NCBI GenBank assembly: GCA_034401795.1
Contig: CM067360.1
Span: 52,846,268 to 52,910,267, forward strand
Direction of reading: 5' to 3'
Length of the DNA: 64,000 nt
DNA from: Chaetoderma sp. LZ-2023a
Lineage: Eukaryota > Mollusca > Caudofoveata > Chaetodermatida > Chaetodermatidae
Within the stretch, counting starts at the first letter, position 1; each line of letters starts with the position of its first letter. The notes under the pieces were generated by a model. It was not told where the DNA came from. It did not search any database and saw only the letters and a program-made list of their open reading frames with translations. This document shows positions 39,877-52,420 of this stretch, piece after piece. The position numbers and the translations under genes were made by a program.

Positions 39877-42800
39877 AACTTGTCTGAATTCATGTAATCA
39901 TGTATGTCATATCATACCAATAATTCTGTATTGAGAGTAGATATCTCTGAAGCTGCAATATGTGGTATTCCTGTACACACATCACGAAAATCAGTTCTTG
40001 GATGGGGAGAAGCTCTTGTGAAGCAAGCAAATAACCAAGCGATGTTATCTGTTTGATATGTGCTGTATGCTTCCTCACACAACCCGATCTTGTAATTGAC
40101 ATACTATGGATACCTACATTCACATTTACCTGCACGTACCCATTTAACACGTTTGATAACAGTGTGTGGAGCATTTACTAGCCCTTCACAGTTTGAGCTG
40201 ACGCCTTGTATACTCCAAGAACTGCACATCGTGTATAACAATATGCCAACATTTACTTTTTGCCTAAATCTTCGATAGGATCTGGTGTTAATAATAATAA
40301 TAATAGACGCATAGCCATGTGCGCAAAGCACCGAGTCCCGGTTCTTCATTTGTCATGCCACGATCATACTGTGCACTTAGCCTACTAAACTACTAATAGG
40401 TATTACGTTAGTATCTATACATATATAAAACTAACACCATGCCACGCCTCGCCCCACTTCACACACCACCACCCCCATCCGCCGACTCATGCCAGCCACC
40501 ACCAGACCCTAAAAATCAAAGTGCGGATTTCTTTATTTTTAGTTGATTTCCGGGTAATATGCATGTTTATCTCTGTGGAATCCAGAGCCTCTCTTGATTG
40601 AGTAATGAAATAGTTTGTTCACCATGGATGAAGTTAAAGCTAGTATCTAACATTCTACCAAAAAGTAAACCTCCAGCATTTTGTACATTAGCCAGTGGAA
40701 TTTGGAAAAGATGGCTTCTAGTAACCGAGTCAGTCATTCCACCGGTAAACAAGAATTATCTTCTCTTGGCATGCGATTAGACATTCACAAAGAGATAATT
40801 TGATTTTCTGGACCGGATTTGGTCATTAAATGGCTAATCATTCACCCCTCGTTTGCAATAGAAGTTGAACAGTAGGAGATAACGTGGATAAGAAAGTAGA
40901 CGAGGCGTGTGTAGTTGGGGTGACCATGGGGTGAACCGAGGACAATACGCATACAATTTTAAAATAGTGTGGACAGCTAGGAGTAGGTGATGTTACGATG
41001 GGATTAGCAGGATATGCTCTTTCGACAACGACCGATGTGTGTTTATCAAGACAGATTTGTCTATTAGCCGATTAGCCAAATGCTAATAAGATTGAAATTT
41101 GTCTAATAGAAAGCAGGATTGGATAAATATTTGACAAATGATTAAGCTCGTGTTAGTATTTTGTTTAAAGGTCATATTTGGAGAAATCCCTTTTATGTAC
41201 AATTTTGCAAGTATTTAAGGCATTCTTGTATACTAATTAATAACAAACCAGCTGTATGTGTCTAACATTCACCAGATAGATAACATTAAGTCGGCGTATG
41301 ATCGAACACACGAAATTACGTAATGACTTACCTCCCTTGATTTTGAGCTCTTCAGCGTCAATAATGACGTAATAGTGGGACAAGCTATTATACCGTAACG
41401 TTGAATACATGCAGCTTCGTTCAACTTCAGCAGGAAATAAGTACAGTTTGGTTGCATTTTCCCTATCAGGCAAAGATAAAAATAGCTTTTTCAGGTCTTA
41501 TGGCAATAAAAATAATAGAAAGTTATATGTTGATTGATTTTAACCCTAAATAAACAACTGACCATAGACTCTAATGCGCTCTAGCGGAATGATAGTTTTT
41601 GTAGCTGAATTAAATACATGTGCATACATAAAACAGACACACGTAGGTCAGCTAGATCTTTCTTATCCGTCTAAAAAAAAAAATGTGTGAGATCTCAAGG
41701 CATTTTCTTTCATTCTGACATTTTTGCTGCGGCTACGTATGCTACATGGTTTAGGCCTAGAGGGTGTGTGTGTAGTTAGAATCACGCAAAAACGGCAACA
41801 GCTACGAAAAACCAATGCGACAGATTTCTCTCGATTTTATGTTTCCAGGCATGTTTGAGAACACGATTGCTTCAATGGCGATTTTGGCTCGATAGAAATG
41901 TGCGTGAACAAAATTAGCCTGTAAATGGAAAGATAATTTAATGTACAATTGTGTGAGTTTTTAAAAGTGGCGGGGATAGAGATACATCTGGAAAATCATA
42001 ACAGATTCTGCTGAATTATAGGCGCAGTTTGGATACAAAATAGATATGTTGTTTATCAAATGGAATGCAGAAAATGACTTCGCATAGCATCAGAATTTTC
42101 AGGGAGAAGAACCAGCCCACCCATTTCTCCCCAAACGCCCATTTGGAGGGGACACGCCCTCACTCAAGACCCTCCCCAATATTGGACTAACTCAATAATA
42201 AAATCCTAGGTCTGAGCTTGACGGCCATCTCACCAATACTGGATGTAGCAAGATATAGTGTCGTAAAAATACAGTATCTACAGAATCACACTGAGGTATT
42301 TTCTCGAAGCAGATCTCATCTAAAATGGGGGTTTTCGTGACAGAGATATTCATATTTAAATATGGCATCGGCGCTATTATAAGCTTCTGACTAATGTCTA
42401 CCGGGAATATCATTGAGATCATTGCCTATTTCAAAATTCATTGCTAAATACAATAGAATGAAAAAGTTACCCTAGTTAAACAGTGTTGCCTATAATAGCT
42501 TTGCTGAGTGGTTGTTCCACTATGACGTCACAGCTGCTTGGAATTCAAGGGAGGTAATTCATGACGCGGTATTCTAAAGCTATATACTTTATCGGCAATA
42601 AATATAAAAATATGCCATGTATTAGCAAATTAATAAGCGCAACATGATATGGAAGGACTGGATATATTATAAAGCCTTGAAATACGCTCTTCATATATGA
42701 CCTTTAATGTAATTAACAGAGGAATATACATTTTAAGACCATCTAGAGATAAGTATTTATTGCTACTAGTAGGCATACTAAATATCTGCTTAATTTATAA

Positions 42801-43830
42801 TATCTTAATATAGAAACGCGTAAATTAACAGGCTATTAAATATATTGAAACTAATTCGCCCTAAAACTGCCAGTTTCCCTAAGGCGGCAACATCTCCCAG
42901 TTTCTTGCAAAATAGTCATCATAATCTGGTGTACGGTTTTCACTTGAAAGTGTTAACTGGTTGTGACAGAGCGTAGTAGAAAAAGTATACTGCTAATTTA
43001 TCGATCGGCCAGCATGACATGCGCTGAGCCATGTATGGCTGATTGTCTATGCATTAGTGCTCTGGAAAGCAGATGACATTTTAAGAGGTCAACGGCAGTG
43101 CATGGAATAAAGGCATGCATTGAGCTGAGCTCGTCTGTGACATCATTGTGCAGGGCATTGTCTGATCCTCTCTCATAAAGGTCGACAAGAGATGATGATA
43201 TTACTTAAGATTACTCAGGACAAATAAAACAAAAAGACCTTTTTCCCACAAGCTTTTGAGGGACGTAAGTTCTGGTAAAATACATGCGGTGACACTAGCA
43301 TGACACTAGCAAAGCACTTTGACCTTCGTTTGTTATTACTTCCAATCCGTATAAGAATTGCGCTACTTTACATATGCATTCCGAGACAATATGGTATCAT
43401 GTGCGTCATTCCAAATGGGTAATTTTGTGATCAATGCAAGCTACGCCACCAGCAACTCTGCTCCGAGAGCTATGGAACTTCGGTTCTTGCAGAATACATG
43501 TCCCTACAGAATATGTGTAGAACACTGTAATATATCAAAGGCCCATAGCGTACACTATTTCGCCCATGTAATATAAACTTGATATGACACATTCCGATTT
43601 GGTATTTCAACTTGAGCCCCTTACGAAGCTTTTCTCATGCAACTGTCTAGACAATTTCCAGCCGGGTGTGTTTTAGAATATAAAATTATATGTTCCCAAC
43701 TCCGAATTTAGTTTAGACATTGCTACTATACATGTAAACGTATTCTGAAGTGAATTAAAAAAAATAGTATTATTCTGCTAAGTCTGATATACCAGTGTCA
43801 TGTTCATTGTCTGTCTGTATATGTGTATAT
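39877..43830. other. Non-coding, one foldback fragment
   Basis: AT-rich DNA with no recognised gene. TGACGTCA occurs at 42523-42530 and a foldback hairpin remnant at about 42830-42920. Short frames here have no motifs. Confidence 0.5.
42830..42920. mobile_element. Foldback hairpin remnant
   Basis: GGCTATTAAATATATTGAAA followed by CTAATTCGCC resembles the left hairpin arm of the 6-16 kb foldback family; the right arm is poorly preserved. Confidence 0.35.
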
Positions 43831-43834
43831 ATGT

Positions 43835-43853
43835 ATGCCTGCCTGCCTGCATA

Positions 43854-43901
<48 letters not shown>

Positions 43902-43990
43902 CCCGCCCGCCTGCCTGCCTGCCTGCCTGCCTGCCCGTCTGTCTGCCTCTATGTCGGCCTGCCGGCATATCTGTCTGTCGGTCTGTCTGC
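43835..43990. repeat. (CCTG)n microsatellite
   Basis: About 30 tetranucleotide units of CTGC with drift to CTGT. Overlapping frames on both strands are artefacts. Confidence 0.95.
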
Positions 43991-44958
43991 CAGCAGCTGT
44001 AGTACTAAAACTGGCGATCCTAACACAACCAAAGAACGTGCCGATTTGCCGAATGTTCCATATAATCTGAAAAAAATCTGGAAAATCCAAAACTATGTTA
44101 TACAATGTGACAACGAAAAGACAAGGCGAGGTTATCTAATCTGTGATTGCTCTTTTTTCTTATGCACGCATGTACGTGCTTGCGTACGTGCGTGCGTGCG
44201 GACGGGCCTGCGTACGTGCGTGTATGTGTGTTTATTTATTCTGTTCAAATAATTAGACACATGTACCAACGAAGTTACTTCCTGTTTGTTCCACTAAGAT
44301 ATCAGTGTATTACTGTTTAATGCACGAACAGTTTTTAATCCTCTTACTGCCAAGGTTATTGACTTGCAGTGGCATGCAACAAGAGAAAGATAAGTCAGCG
44401 ACAATGTCATTCCTAAAGACGTGTCACGTCCTTCATCCAAGTACACTTTAACTCTGTGTGTGTTAGCAGCGCCACAGGGCTCTGATGATACCTCACGATT
44501 GTTCAAGAAAATTACAATATTTGTTTCCGAGTGTCTTCTGAAACATCGAAAAATCCAAGAAAATAGAGAAGATTATATTTTCAAATTTATCACTAGGACA
44601 TACACAAATCACAAATGGATATTTCTTGTGACCACAGCACAGGCCATATATTGCAGGCATTACAACTATTTTTGCGTAGCCAGTATCCGTTTGCAGGCGA
44701 AGAAAATGCTAGATTTGAATATATTTAAATAAATATAAATTGCTTATCAAGCGTCAGGGTGAAAACCAAAGATTCCCCAAATATGTGAAACATGCATTTA
44801 AAGACAAATTTCATTTTGCTGCATGGAATTTATCTTTTGTCCCTGCTCGCCCTCAATCACATTGGATTTAGACGGCACATTCTGCCATTCTGTCCGATTG
44901 CTTAGCAAAATTAACATGGCCAGTTCCGATATCGGGCGAGTATTAATTTCATACAGCT
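43991..44958. other. Left flank of the Gypsy array, nothing recognised
   Basis: Contains a CGTGCGTACG-rich patch at about 44165-44225. No gene was recognised. The four bases before the LTR are AGCT; the matching right flank lies outside the window. Confidence 0.45.
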
Positions 44959-46537
44959 TGAAGATTTCGGATCTCCGGGTATGACTTGGTGAATGGTTTC
45001 CTAGATGATGATTCCACTTCGCCAACGGCAAGATTATGATGTTAGCGGTTGCTGCGACAACCTCTTACCGATGATGAAGCAGGATACTGACAGTCGGCTC
45101 GCCTCGTCGAGAAGATGAATTACGACGATATTTATTAGAGACTGTCGGGCCTATCTGACTCTGAAGATCTACTGGTTCGGATTGGATGTTTCTTCCAACT
45201 CTGGAGTCTAAAGCTTAATGATGACCAAACTAGTGTCTTACTTTTGTAAGAGGATAAATGTTATTAAAGCTAAAATTAACTGTACAGAACTGATAAAGTA
45301 ATTAGGAGCATAAATCCCTCAAAGACAACTAGTACCTTGCTGGTACAAATCAAGTATCTGTTCTACTCTATACTAGCCACGAACGTAGCACCAGCGATGT
45401 GCTACGTGAACCCTGATGTTGGATTGGTTGATTTTCTCTAACCGAGACTGCTTCTTTTATAGCCCTCAGAAGCTCTGAGGTTCTATATCCATCGAGATAT
45501 TTAGATCTATACATATTGAGATATTTAGATCTTGTTCTGATAATTCTTCTAGGTATGTTATAAGCACAGCTTGATTGGCCCGGACAATCATTCCACCAAT
45601 CAACTTCTGCTTATTCCTTCCTAGAAGTTCCTACCTAATACATGTTGGTCGTTCTGACCAATCAACGATCCTTTCATTTCGTTGTTGGATATAAAACCTA
45701 TTCTGTTTAATTCTTTGCTACAGAGTTTGATCGATGCTCATTGATCGTGACGTCATTCTGGCCAATCAAACTCTGCGCAACTCTTCTATGGAGATGATGC
45801 CTCACATAGACAAAGCGGTGGTATCTGGTTCTGATTTGATGCGATCTGTCAGCTAACTAACAACATTACGGAATGTGTTGTTGTTGCATACCATTGTATG
45901 ATTGACATATAGTTGATATACAAATTTCGATTATTTTATTAATTCCTACAGGACGCTACAATGTCTATGTCCTGTCCATTGCCTATCGTGAATAAGCCTG
46001 TAGGATGCTAGAGTTAATAGGCACATGAGCTGTATGATCTCATTGCCAGCTGGCGTTGTTCTATTCTCGTGTGAGAATCAGAATGCCTATCGTCATCAAC
46101 TAAGTCCCTTTGTCACGTCCGATTCCATTGATTCTTCTACATTGATTATTTTCTAAACTATCGATCCCAACGACTGCTGAATATTATAAAAGTGTATGCC
46201 GATTGAACAGCAGCAACTTTCATCCAAACTATTTTCGGATAACCATCAACTCAGAACCGTGGGACTTATTCCAATCAATTCGACTGTTTCGATTTCTGAT
46301 GATAAAACTTCATCCAACAATCCTGATCGTGCTATATTCGCCTATCATCCGTATAGCATCAGCACCAGCTGATGTCAACTAGTTACTGTATAATAATAAT
46401 AATAAACTAAATAATAAGATACACAGTCAACCGGTCCATTAGCTCACCTGGTATTTTCAAATTATAAATTTCACTTAGGACTTACTCGTAAATATAAGGG
46501 GTCATGACTTCCCACAAGCCAATCCCATATCTACACA
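44959..46537 (-). repeat. Gypsy LTR, left (3' LTR of copy 1)
   Basis: 1579 bp. On the coding strand it begins TGTGTAGATATGGG and ends CCGAAATCTTCA, with TG and CA ends. It has a TATA box (45455-45461), an AATAAA signal (45131-45136) and TGACGTCA (45748-45755) upstream of the TATA box. It differs from the middle LTR at about 18 places in 44959-45542 but only two in the rest. Confidence 0.9.
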
Positions 46538-46549
46538 TGCCCCTCAACC
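46538..46549 (-). other. Polypurine tract, copy 1
   Basis: The coding strand reads GGTTGAGGGGCA directly before the 3' LTR start, the likely primer for plus-strand DNA synthesis. Copy 2 has it at 55863-55874. Confidence 0.65.
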
Positions 46550-46906
46550 AAAGTTAGTTAACCGTCTCTCTTAAGGCCTTAAGAGAGTGTTCACTAACTC
46601 GTTGTACAACATCAACAACAAAACCACACTATACCAGGGCTATCAAGACCAACATAATGCAATTAAAATCAACACTTAAAATAACAGTCTACACAATACG
46701 AACAATACAATCAATTATTAACTACTCAATCAGTTAATAAACAGCATAACTAGCCATTAACATTACGAAACGTTAAATAAACAGTGAAATACGCTAAACA
46801 GTTAATTATCGAGAAATAATCAAAATAATCAGTAATAGGAAATAAACAGTACGATAATAGTACGATAACATCATATTTAATCAATAAATACAATACGTAA
46901 CATGGA
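46550..46906. other. 3' untranslated region of copy 1
   Basis: AT-rich with many AATAAACAGT and CAGTTAAT repeats. A perfect 22-bp palindrome is at 46566-46587. No gene. Confidence 0.6.
46566..46587. repeat. Perfect 22-bp palindrome near the 3' LTR, copy 1
   Basis: CTCTCTTAAGG followed by its exact reverse complement. Half of it (GCTCTCTTAAGGC) also occurs in the gag leader at about 54019-54031. Present in copy 2 at 55891-55912. Confidence 0.9.
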
Positions 46907-47101
46907 TTATAAGTCCTCATATTCCATGGGAGGAATACTATTCAGCTCCACGTCCACCCAGCCATCAGCCGTAGGGTCGATCTCAGTCCTTGAATTGTCA
47001 TTAGGCGACGACCCGTTAGGCGTCCTCGACGGCATTGGCAGCGCTGCAGGCAGCTGCGGCCGTCGGATCTGAGTGTGACGTGAACTTGGAATCCTTGCCA
47101 C
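46907..47101 (-). other. Open frame downstream of env, no ATG
   Basis: A 64-codon minus frame, proline- and serine-rich, ending YEDL. It has no ATG and starts just after an in-frame TGA. It may be a displaced env cytoplasmic tail or chance. The same frame is in copy 2 (56232-56426). Confidence 0.3.
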
Positions 47102-47136
47102 ACGTGGCTTTCATGCGAAACACTTCCACATGCGGT

Positions 47137-48775
47137 TCAGGATCCCACACTTATATAGTATAAAAACACAATTAATGTGACGATGGAGGCCGCCGAGTAG
47201 GAACACATGGATCGTATGCCGATGCTGTCGACCATCGCTGGGTCGACCTCCGATAATGGTGCTACTGGCACATATTTAGTCTTACGTAAATGGTCCCATT
47301 TTTGTACCTTAAGATGGTTAATAATTAGAGATTGGTTTAGCACACCGGCCACATCCGATCTGGGAACATCCACGGCAAGACCGATTCGACTATAAGTCAG
47401 ACTGTAAGACTGTATAGGCTCGAAACGCCACCCTTTCCCACTATAATCGCATCCACTTGACATTAACACATACAGACCACTTTTCACAACACACCGGTCC
47501 GGCAGTCGTCCTCCACAATGCACTTCGATAGTTTCGCCAAAGGTTTGCAACACAACACCTACTTTCTTATGGGCGAACAATTTACTGGATGTTTCATTAG
47601 ACCCAGATAATTGAATGTTACATGAACTGTCGGTAGTGTTGGTCAATAGACTAACTGTGCATGGTACGTGAGTCTTGTCGACTCTCAGTTGTCCGTGACA
47701 TACCGGAGGTTCACTGCCCCGACACTCTGATGACGTGAAATACCACCCAGTCTTGGTATCAAGTCCTATACTTGTTCGAGCAATGATAACCTGTATGTAA
47801 TACCCGACAGTAGCCAAAGGTTCTGGCCACGAGTGTAACCCATATTCAATGTAATTGCCACCATCAATTAACGGTAAAGTTGTGATATAATGTAACTGCG
47901 GGTCGTCTTTCCATAAGGGATACACGACAACGTTTCTGTAATACCACTGGTAAGGACGAACTAACCGGTTTCCTACACTGACTTGTTTAGCGACTTCGAC
48001 AAATCAGACAGGGTAAACAGTTCTTCTGTTAACCTCCCCAATTCCAGAGAAGCGTCTGCCTATGAAACTGGGCGGCCAATTTTTGGTAGCTATATACCAC
48101 ATTCTCGGCCGAATCGATAATATGACCCAGGCGCACTAATGCATATAGGTCAGCCTGTCATGCAGCGTGAATTTCGAATAACTTGCTTACATTTTTTGTC
48201 AAATCGACCAAACTATCGGTGACCACATTAATGCGGTCAACATTGATGTTAATTCCTTTGAAAGCAAGTATCACATGGGATGCTAATTTATTAGAGAAAT
48301 GTACCAATCGGTTCATGTTCTTCGTAGTGGATTTGACAACGTTCTTGATGGTTTCAATATCGCCTGATGTTGCTGTCCCAAACAGAGATGATGCTATATC
48401 CCCTACAAAGTTAAACAATCCACGTTTTTGTCGATTGTTGGCACGACTCAACATTGTCTGTTGCATTCTAATGGCAATCTTTTTGATAATGTTTATACGG
48501 TGTTGTAGTCCGAAAATATCATTGCCACTTAACGAAGTCCTACGACCAATATCAGCAACAAGTACTCGAAATCTTACTAATCGTTCAATAAAGTTAACAG
48601 GTAAATACGGGTGGTCGATAGATACCACAACCGTCCATTCAGCACGTATTACAGATATCTTTTGGTGGTTTGTTATCATTACGCCATTTTGTAATTTATG
48701 AACACTAGAGTTCTGACGTAATCCATACACTAAACTGACTACCGTTAATGTTATGCAAAACTGTAGTGTATACAT
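47137..48775 (-). pseudogene. env: Envelope-like glycoprotein, copy 1, broken
   Basis: From ATG 48773-48775 the protein begins with a signal-peptide-like stretch (LQFCITLTVVSLVYG). At about residue 118 it has a basic furin-type cleavage motif (RQKR), followed by a glycine/phenylalanine-rich fusion-peptide-like segment (GLFNFVGDIASSLFG) and a helical heptad region. The second part (47137-47925) is a cysteine-rich ectodomain ending in one membrane segment (SAASIVTLIVFLYYI). This layout is that of baculovirus-F/errantivirus fusion proteins. A TGA at 48158-48160 and at least two frame changes between 48060 and 47930 separate the parts, so no functional product is expected. Confidence 0.85.
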
Positions 48776-48831
48776 GATTCGTTTAGACAAATGCGATGTT
48801 ACTAGTAGTAGCAACTAAGCATAGATTAAAA

Positions 48832-51800
48832 TTATCTCATGCTACGCCGCCTTATAACGGCTTCGATACGACTGACAAAGTCGTCGTATATAGCTCGGCA
48901 AAATGCACCAATCCTAATACGCTTGCTGTCTGAGCTGAACTCAGGAGCATGACTGCGCCTGCGCAGAAAGTAGGGGTGCGATGGAAGTGTTTCCATTGGC
49001 TCACTGGCAGGTTCAGGTACATCCTCCGAGGTGTCCATCATTACATTAAGAGGAGTCTCTGATGTTTCCATCAGTGACTCATACTTTGGATCATTACTTG
49101 TACCAGGTTGGTCTACATCCATCTCGACCACCTTACCCACCTTACGCACCTTCGGCTCCCAATTAGAAGCTGGTCGCTTCCTACGAGCTACTTTATGAGG
49201 TGTCGCGTCAGAGTCGGGTACCGGCAAAGGTACGGGCTCGGGTAATGCTACTATTCGTGGATGATGGCTGGCTTTCATACCTTTTGCAGGGTGACGAATA
49301 GGGCGTGGTCTTACTTTGTCCCAGCACATCTCTGAGTCGACTATACATAACTTGGATATATTAAGCACGCGCACCTTCCCAGACCTTTGATGGCGGACAT
49401 GGGCCACGGGTCCATTGATCTTAAAGATCTCATATTCAGGGTCACTGCGAGATGTTAACTTCATCCTCTCCTCAGCTTTTACGACCACTGAATCGCCAAC
49501 CTTATATTCACCAGCGTTTGCACGCTTGTTAATCTGTTCTAGGTGTACTTCTCGAGACTTGGCCGTTTCTCCTCGAGCCCGCAGCAATGCATTATTGAGA
49601 CATGTTAGTCTCTCGCCAAGATCATGCGAAGCATCAAGTGGAATTGCAAACGGAAGTCTTGCACGTCGACCATACGTCCGATGGAATGGCGTATATCCGG
49701 TCGTGGAGTGACGAGTGTTGCAGTACGCTGTCAAAGCTGCGCCTAACTCATCTTCCCATGCATGAGACTCATTATTTACACCTTTCTGTATTAACTCTTT
49801 AAGAGTGTGATTGAACCTCTCGGTACGTCCGTTAGTTTGTGGATGATACGGACTCGATCGTCTATGATCAATACCATGTTCATGGAATCACTGTTCCAGA
49901 GAATTTGAACAGAATTCTTTACCCTGATCTGTAATCAGAATCTCAGGGACACCATGACGAGCAACATACTCATTGAAGAATTTATCCTCAACATTCTGAG
50001 ATGTCTTAGCCGCAATCGGATATGCTTCTGCCCACGCAGAACAGTGATCGATCACCGTCATAATGTAATTATTACCTCTGCTCGACTCTAAAAGTCGACC
50101 AATCAAATCCATACCAATTATCTGACTTGGATAACTGGCCATTGGCATCTCACTATACTTAGATCGAGTAGTGACAGGTCGGTTGACCTGGCACGTCGTA
50201 CACGTTTCAAGCATACGTACCACATCTTTTCTCAAAGATGTCCAGACAAAAGAATCTCAAACCATACTGATGGTCTTCTTCAGACCTTGGTGACCAGCTC
50301 GTTCATGAGCCTTCCGGAGCACTTTCTCATGGAACAGGGTAGGTAGTAAGATTCGAGGGTACTCAGCGTCTAACGCTGAAGGTGGAATTAAAGAATACAA
50401 TATGCCATTCTTTACCATGTACTCCTCCGGTGTATTTCTAAATAACTCCGGGTATTCCTTGGTTTGTTCGGCACATAATTCCTCGTACGGTACATCATAT
50501 ACCTCTAAAGGGACGTGAGGTAATGCACCTTCGTCTACCTCAGGTATGACGTAATCGCCCATGTCCAACGTGGCGACTTCTACCGGATGACGTAACCTGG
50601 ACAACATGTCCGCTCGAATATTCTTTGAGCCTTGGATGTATTCTATCTTACATCCATACTCGGCAATCAGTACCGCCCAGCGCTGCACTTTCGTGTTCTT
50701 AACTTCTCCCACAAACAAACTCTTGAGGGGTTAGTGGTCAGTATACACGGTAAACTGCGCGCCAAATAGATAAGGTCAAAGCTTCTTTAATGCGTAGATC
50801 ACAGCATAAGCTTCCTTTTCTATTATGGGCCAATTCAACTGACTGTCCTTAAGAGTAGAGCTAACATACTGTATAACACGCTCTATACCCGTATCATCAA
50901 CTGGCACTAGTATCGCACCTACTGCATAACTAGACGCATCGGTATATAATTTATACGGGGCATTCAAGTTTGGATAAGTGAGTATGGTCTCACTACACAG
51001 CAAGTTCTTCAATTTCTCAAATGCTTGCTGTTCATGCTTACCCCATTCAAACCTTTTATACTTCTTCGTTAACTCTATCAGAGGCTTTGCAATTTCGGCA
51101 TAGCCTTTAACACAAGATCGGTAATAACCGGTAGCTCTGAGAAAACTACGCACTTCACCCACGTCTCGGGGTGGTGACATTTCTCGTATGACTTTGACCT
51201 ATTGAATCTGTGGAGCTACACCTTGTGCAGAAATGTGGTAACCTAACAAGTCAACAGACTAACTGGCAAAATCATATTTCTTTTTCTTCACTTGTAAATT
51301 ATATTCTCGAATCTTGCACATGAACAGGCGCAAGTGATGTGCGTGTTCCGTCGGATTTCGTGAATATACGACTATATCGTCGACGAAAACATGCGCATAT
51401 CTTCCTACATATTCGCGGAAAATATCGTTCATTGCCCTCTGAAATACGGCACCTGAGTTGCAAAAACCAAATGGCATCCGAATCCATTCGAAAAGCCCTT
51501 CACTGCAAACGAACGCTGTTTTCTCGATGTCTTGGCTGGCCATTGGTATCTGCCAATATCCAGACTTCAAGTCCATCATAGAAAATATCGTTGCGCCTCT
51601 CATGGAATCTAATATATCGGATATGTTCGGTAACGGATAACTATCATTACGGCATACAGAATTTAATTTCCTATAGTCAACGCAAAATCTGGTGTCACCG
51701 TCCTTTTTCGGTACCAGAGTTATGGGTGACACCCAGGGTGATGACGACGGTCTTATGACGCCCGCTGCTAGCATTTCTTTCACTTGGTTTTTAACCAAGT

Positions 51801-51882
51801 ACTGCTTAGCTAGCGGTAAACGATAGACTTTCTGCCTTATAGGAGGATAATCTCCTGTCAGTATCGTACATTTTGGGTACAA
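48832..51882 (-). pseudogene. pol: Pol: reverse transcriptase, RNase H, integrase, copy 1
   Basis: One minus frame holds all domains. RT has SPWVSPITLVPKKDG, RFCVDYRKLN and the active site HVFVDDIVVYS (51259-51882). The connection and RNase H have YTDASSYAVGAI and NWPIIEKEAYAV (50776-51180), then the chromatin-spacer WAVLIAEYGCKIEYI. Integrase has the HHCC finger (HERAGHQG, then CTTCQ), the core Asp residues in IIGMDLIGRL and ILITDQGKEF, and NGRTERFN. Its C-terminal part carries a GPVAHV-type fold and a long Pro/Ser tail to 48832. In-frame stops are at 51259, 51199, 50776, 50731, 50257 and 49888; no frame change was found within this gene. Relative to protease the frame is different. Confidence 0.92.
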
Positions 51883-52420
51883 GTCCTAATGTATTTGGAT
51901 GAGCCGTATCGAAATTATTGGCAAAGTCGCTCAGTACTTTGTCAATAACTGCATATCCGGTCGTTTCTTTGCAACTGGCATACACATAATCACTTTGCTT
52001 TCTATATGGAATTATAAATGGGTATACTCGACCAAACCATACTACTTCTTTAGTCTTGTAGTCAATTCTTGCATTTCCCAAGTACAAGGCATCCACTCCA
52101 ATTAGACATTCATGCCTCATACTATTCACAACCATACTTGGAATAGGCTGGGCATCTATGAATTTAATTTCAGTCTCCGCCAAAATATCTATTGGTGAAC
52201 CATTTACTGCTAATAATGTCTTATCCTTTTTCAATGGCCTAGCATTCAAAATGCTATGCCATATATCCTTTCTAACGAAGGAGGTACTAGCACCAGTATC
52301 TATTAATGCATCAACATACTCACCCTGGTTTCCTTGACTGTGTGGTTCAAATTCGAGCTGGATGAGGAATCGTTCAGTCACCATCGATCCCCTCCGTCTC
52401 CGTTTAACGGACTCCATCAT
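51806..52420 (-). CDS. Aspartic protease, copy 1
   Basis: ATG 52418-52420 overlaps the gag stop (ATGA). The retropepsin active-site motif is ALIDTGASTSFV, flanked by strands expected for a single-domain aspartic protease that matures Gag-Pol. The frame ends at 51806, overlapping the start of the RT frame by 77 bp; protease and RT are in different frames. Whether this change is mutational or programmed is not settled. Confidence 0.85.
   Translation of the reverse strand: MMESVKRRRRGSMVTERFLIQLEFEPHSQGNQGEYVDALIDTGASTSFVRKDIWHSILNARPLKKDKTLLAVNGSPIDILAETEIKFIDAQPIPSMVVNSMRHECLIGVDALYLGNARIDYKTKEVVWFGRVYPFIIPYRKQSDYVYASCKETTGYAVIDKVLSDFANNFDTAHPNTLGLVPKMYDTDRRLSSYKAESLSFTAS

Noticed and set aside
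43770..44252. PACLPAC and GRQA repeat frames
   Set aside because: Readings of the CCTG microsatellite; the non-repeat ends have no motif.
48832..51882. Stop-codon recoding or an alternative genetic code to explain in-frame stops in pol
   Set aside because: All three stop codons occur and gag, protease and other frames end normally. Env has frame changes as well. Ordinary decay explains it.
51806..51882. Programmed -1 frameshift between protease and RT
   Set aside because: The shift needed is +1 and no standard slippery heptamer in the right phase was seen; left open as a weak possibility only.
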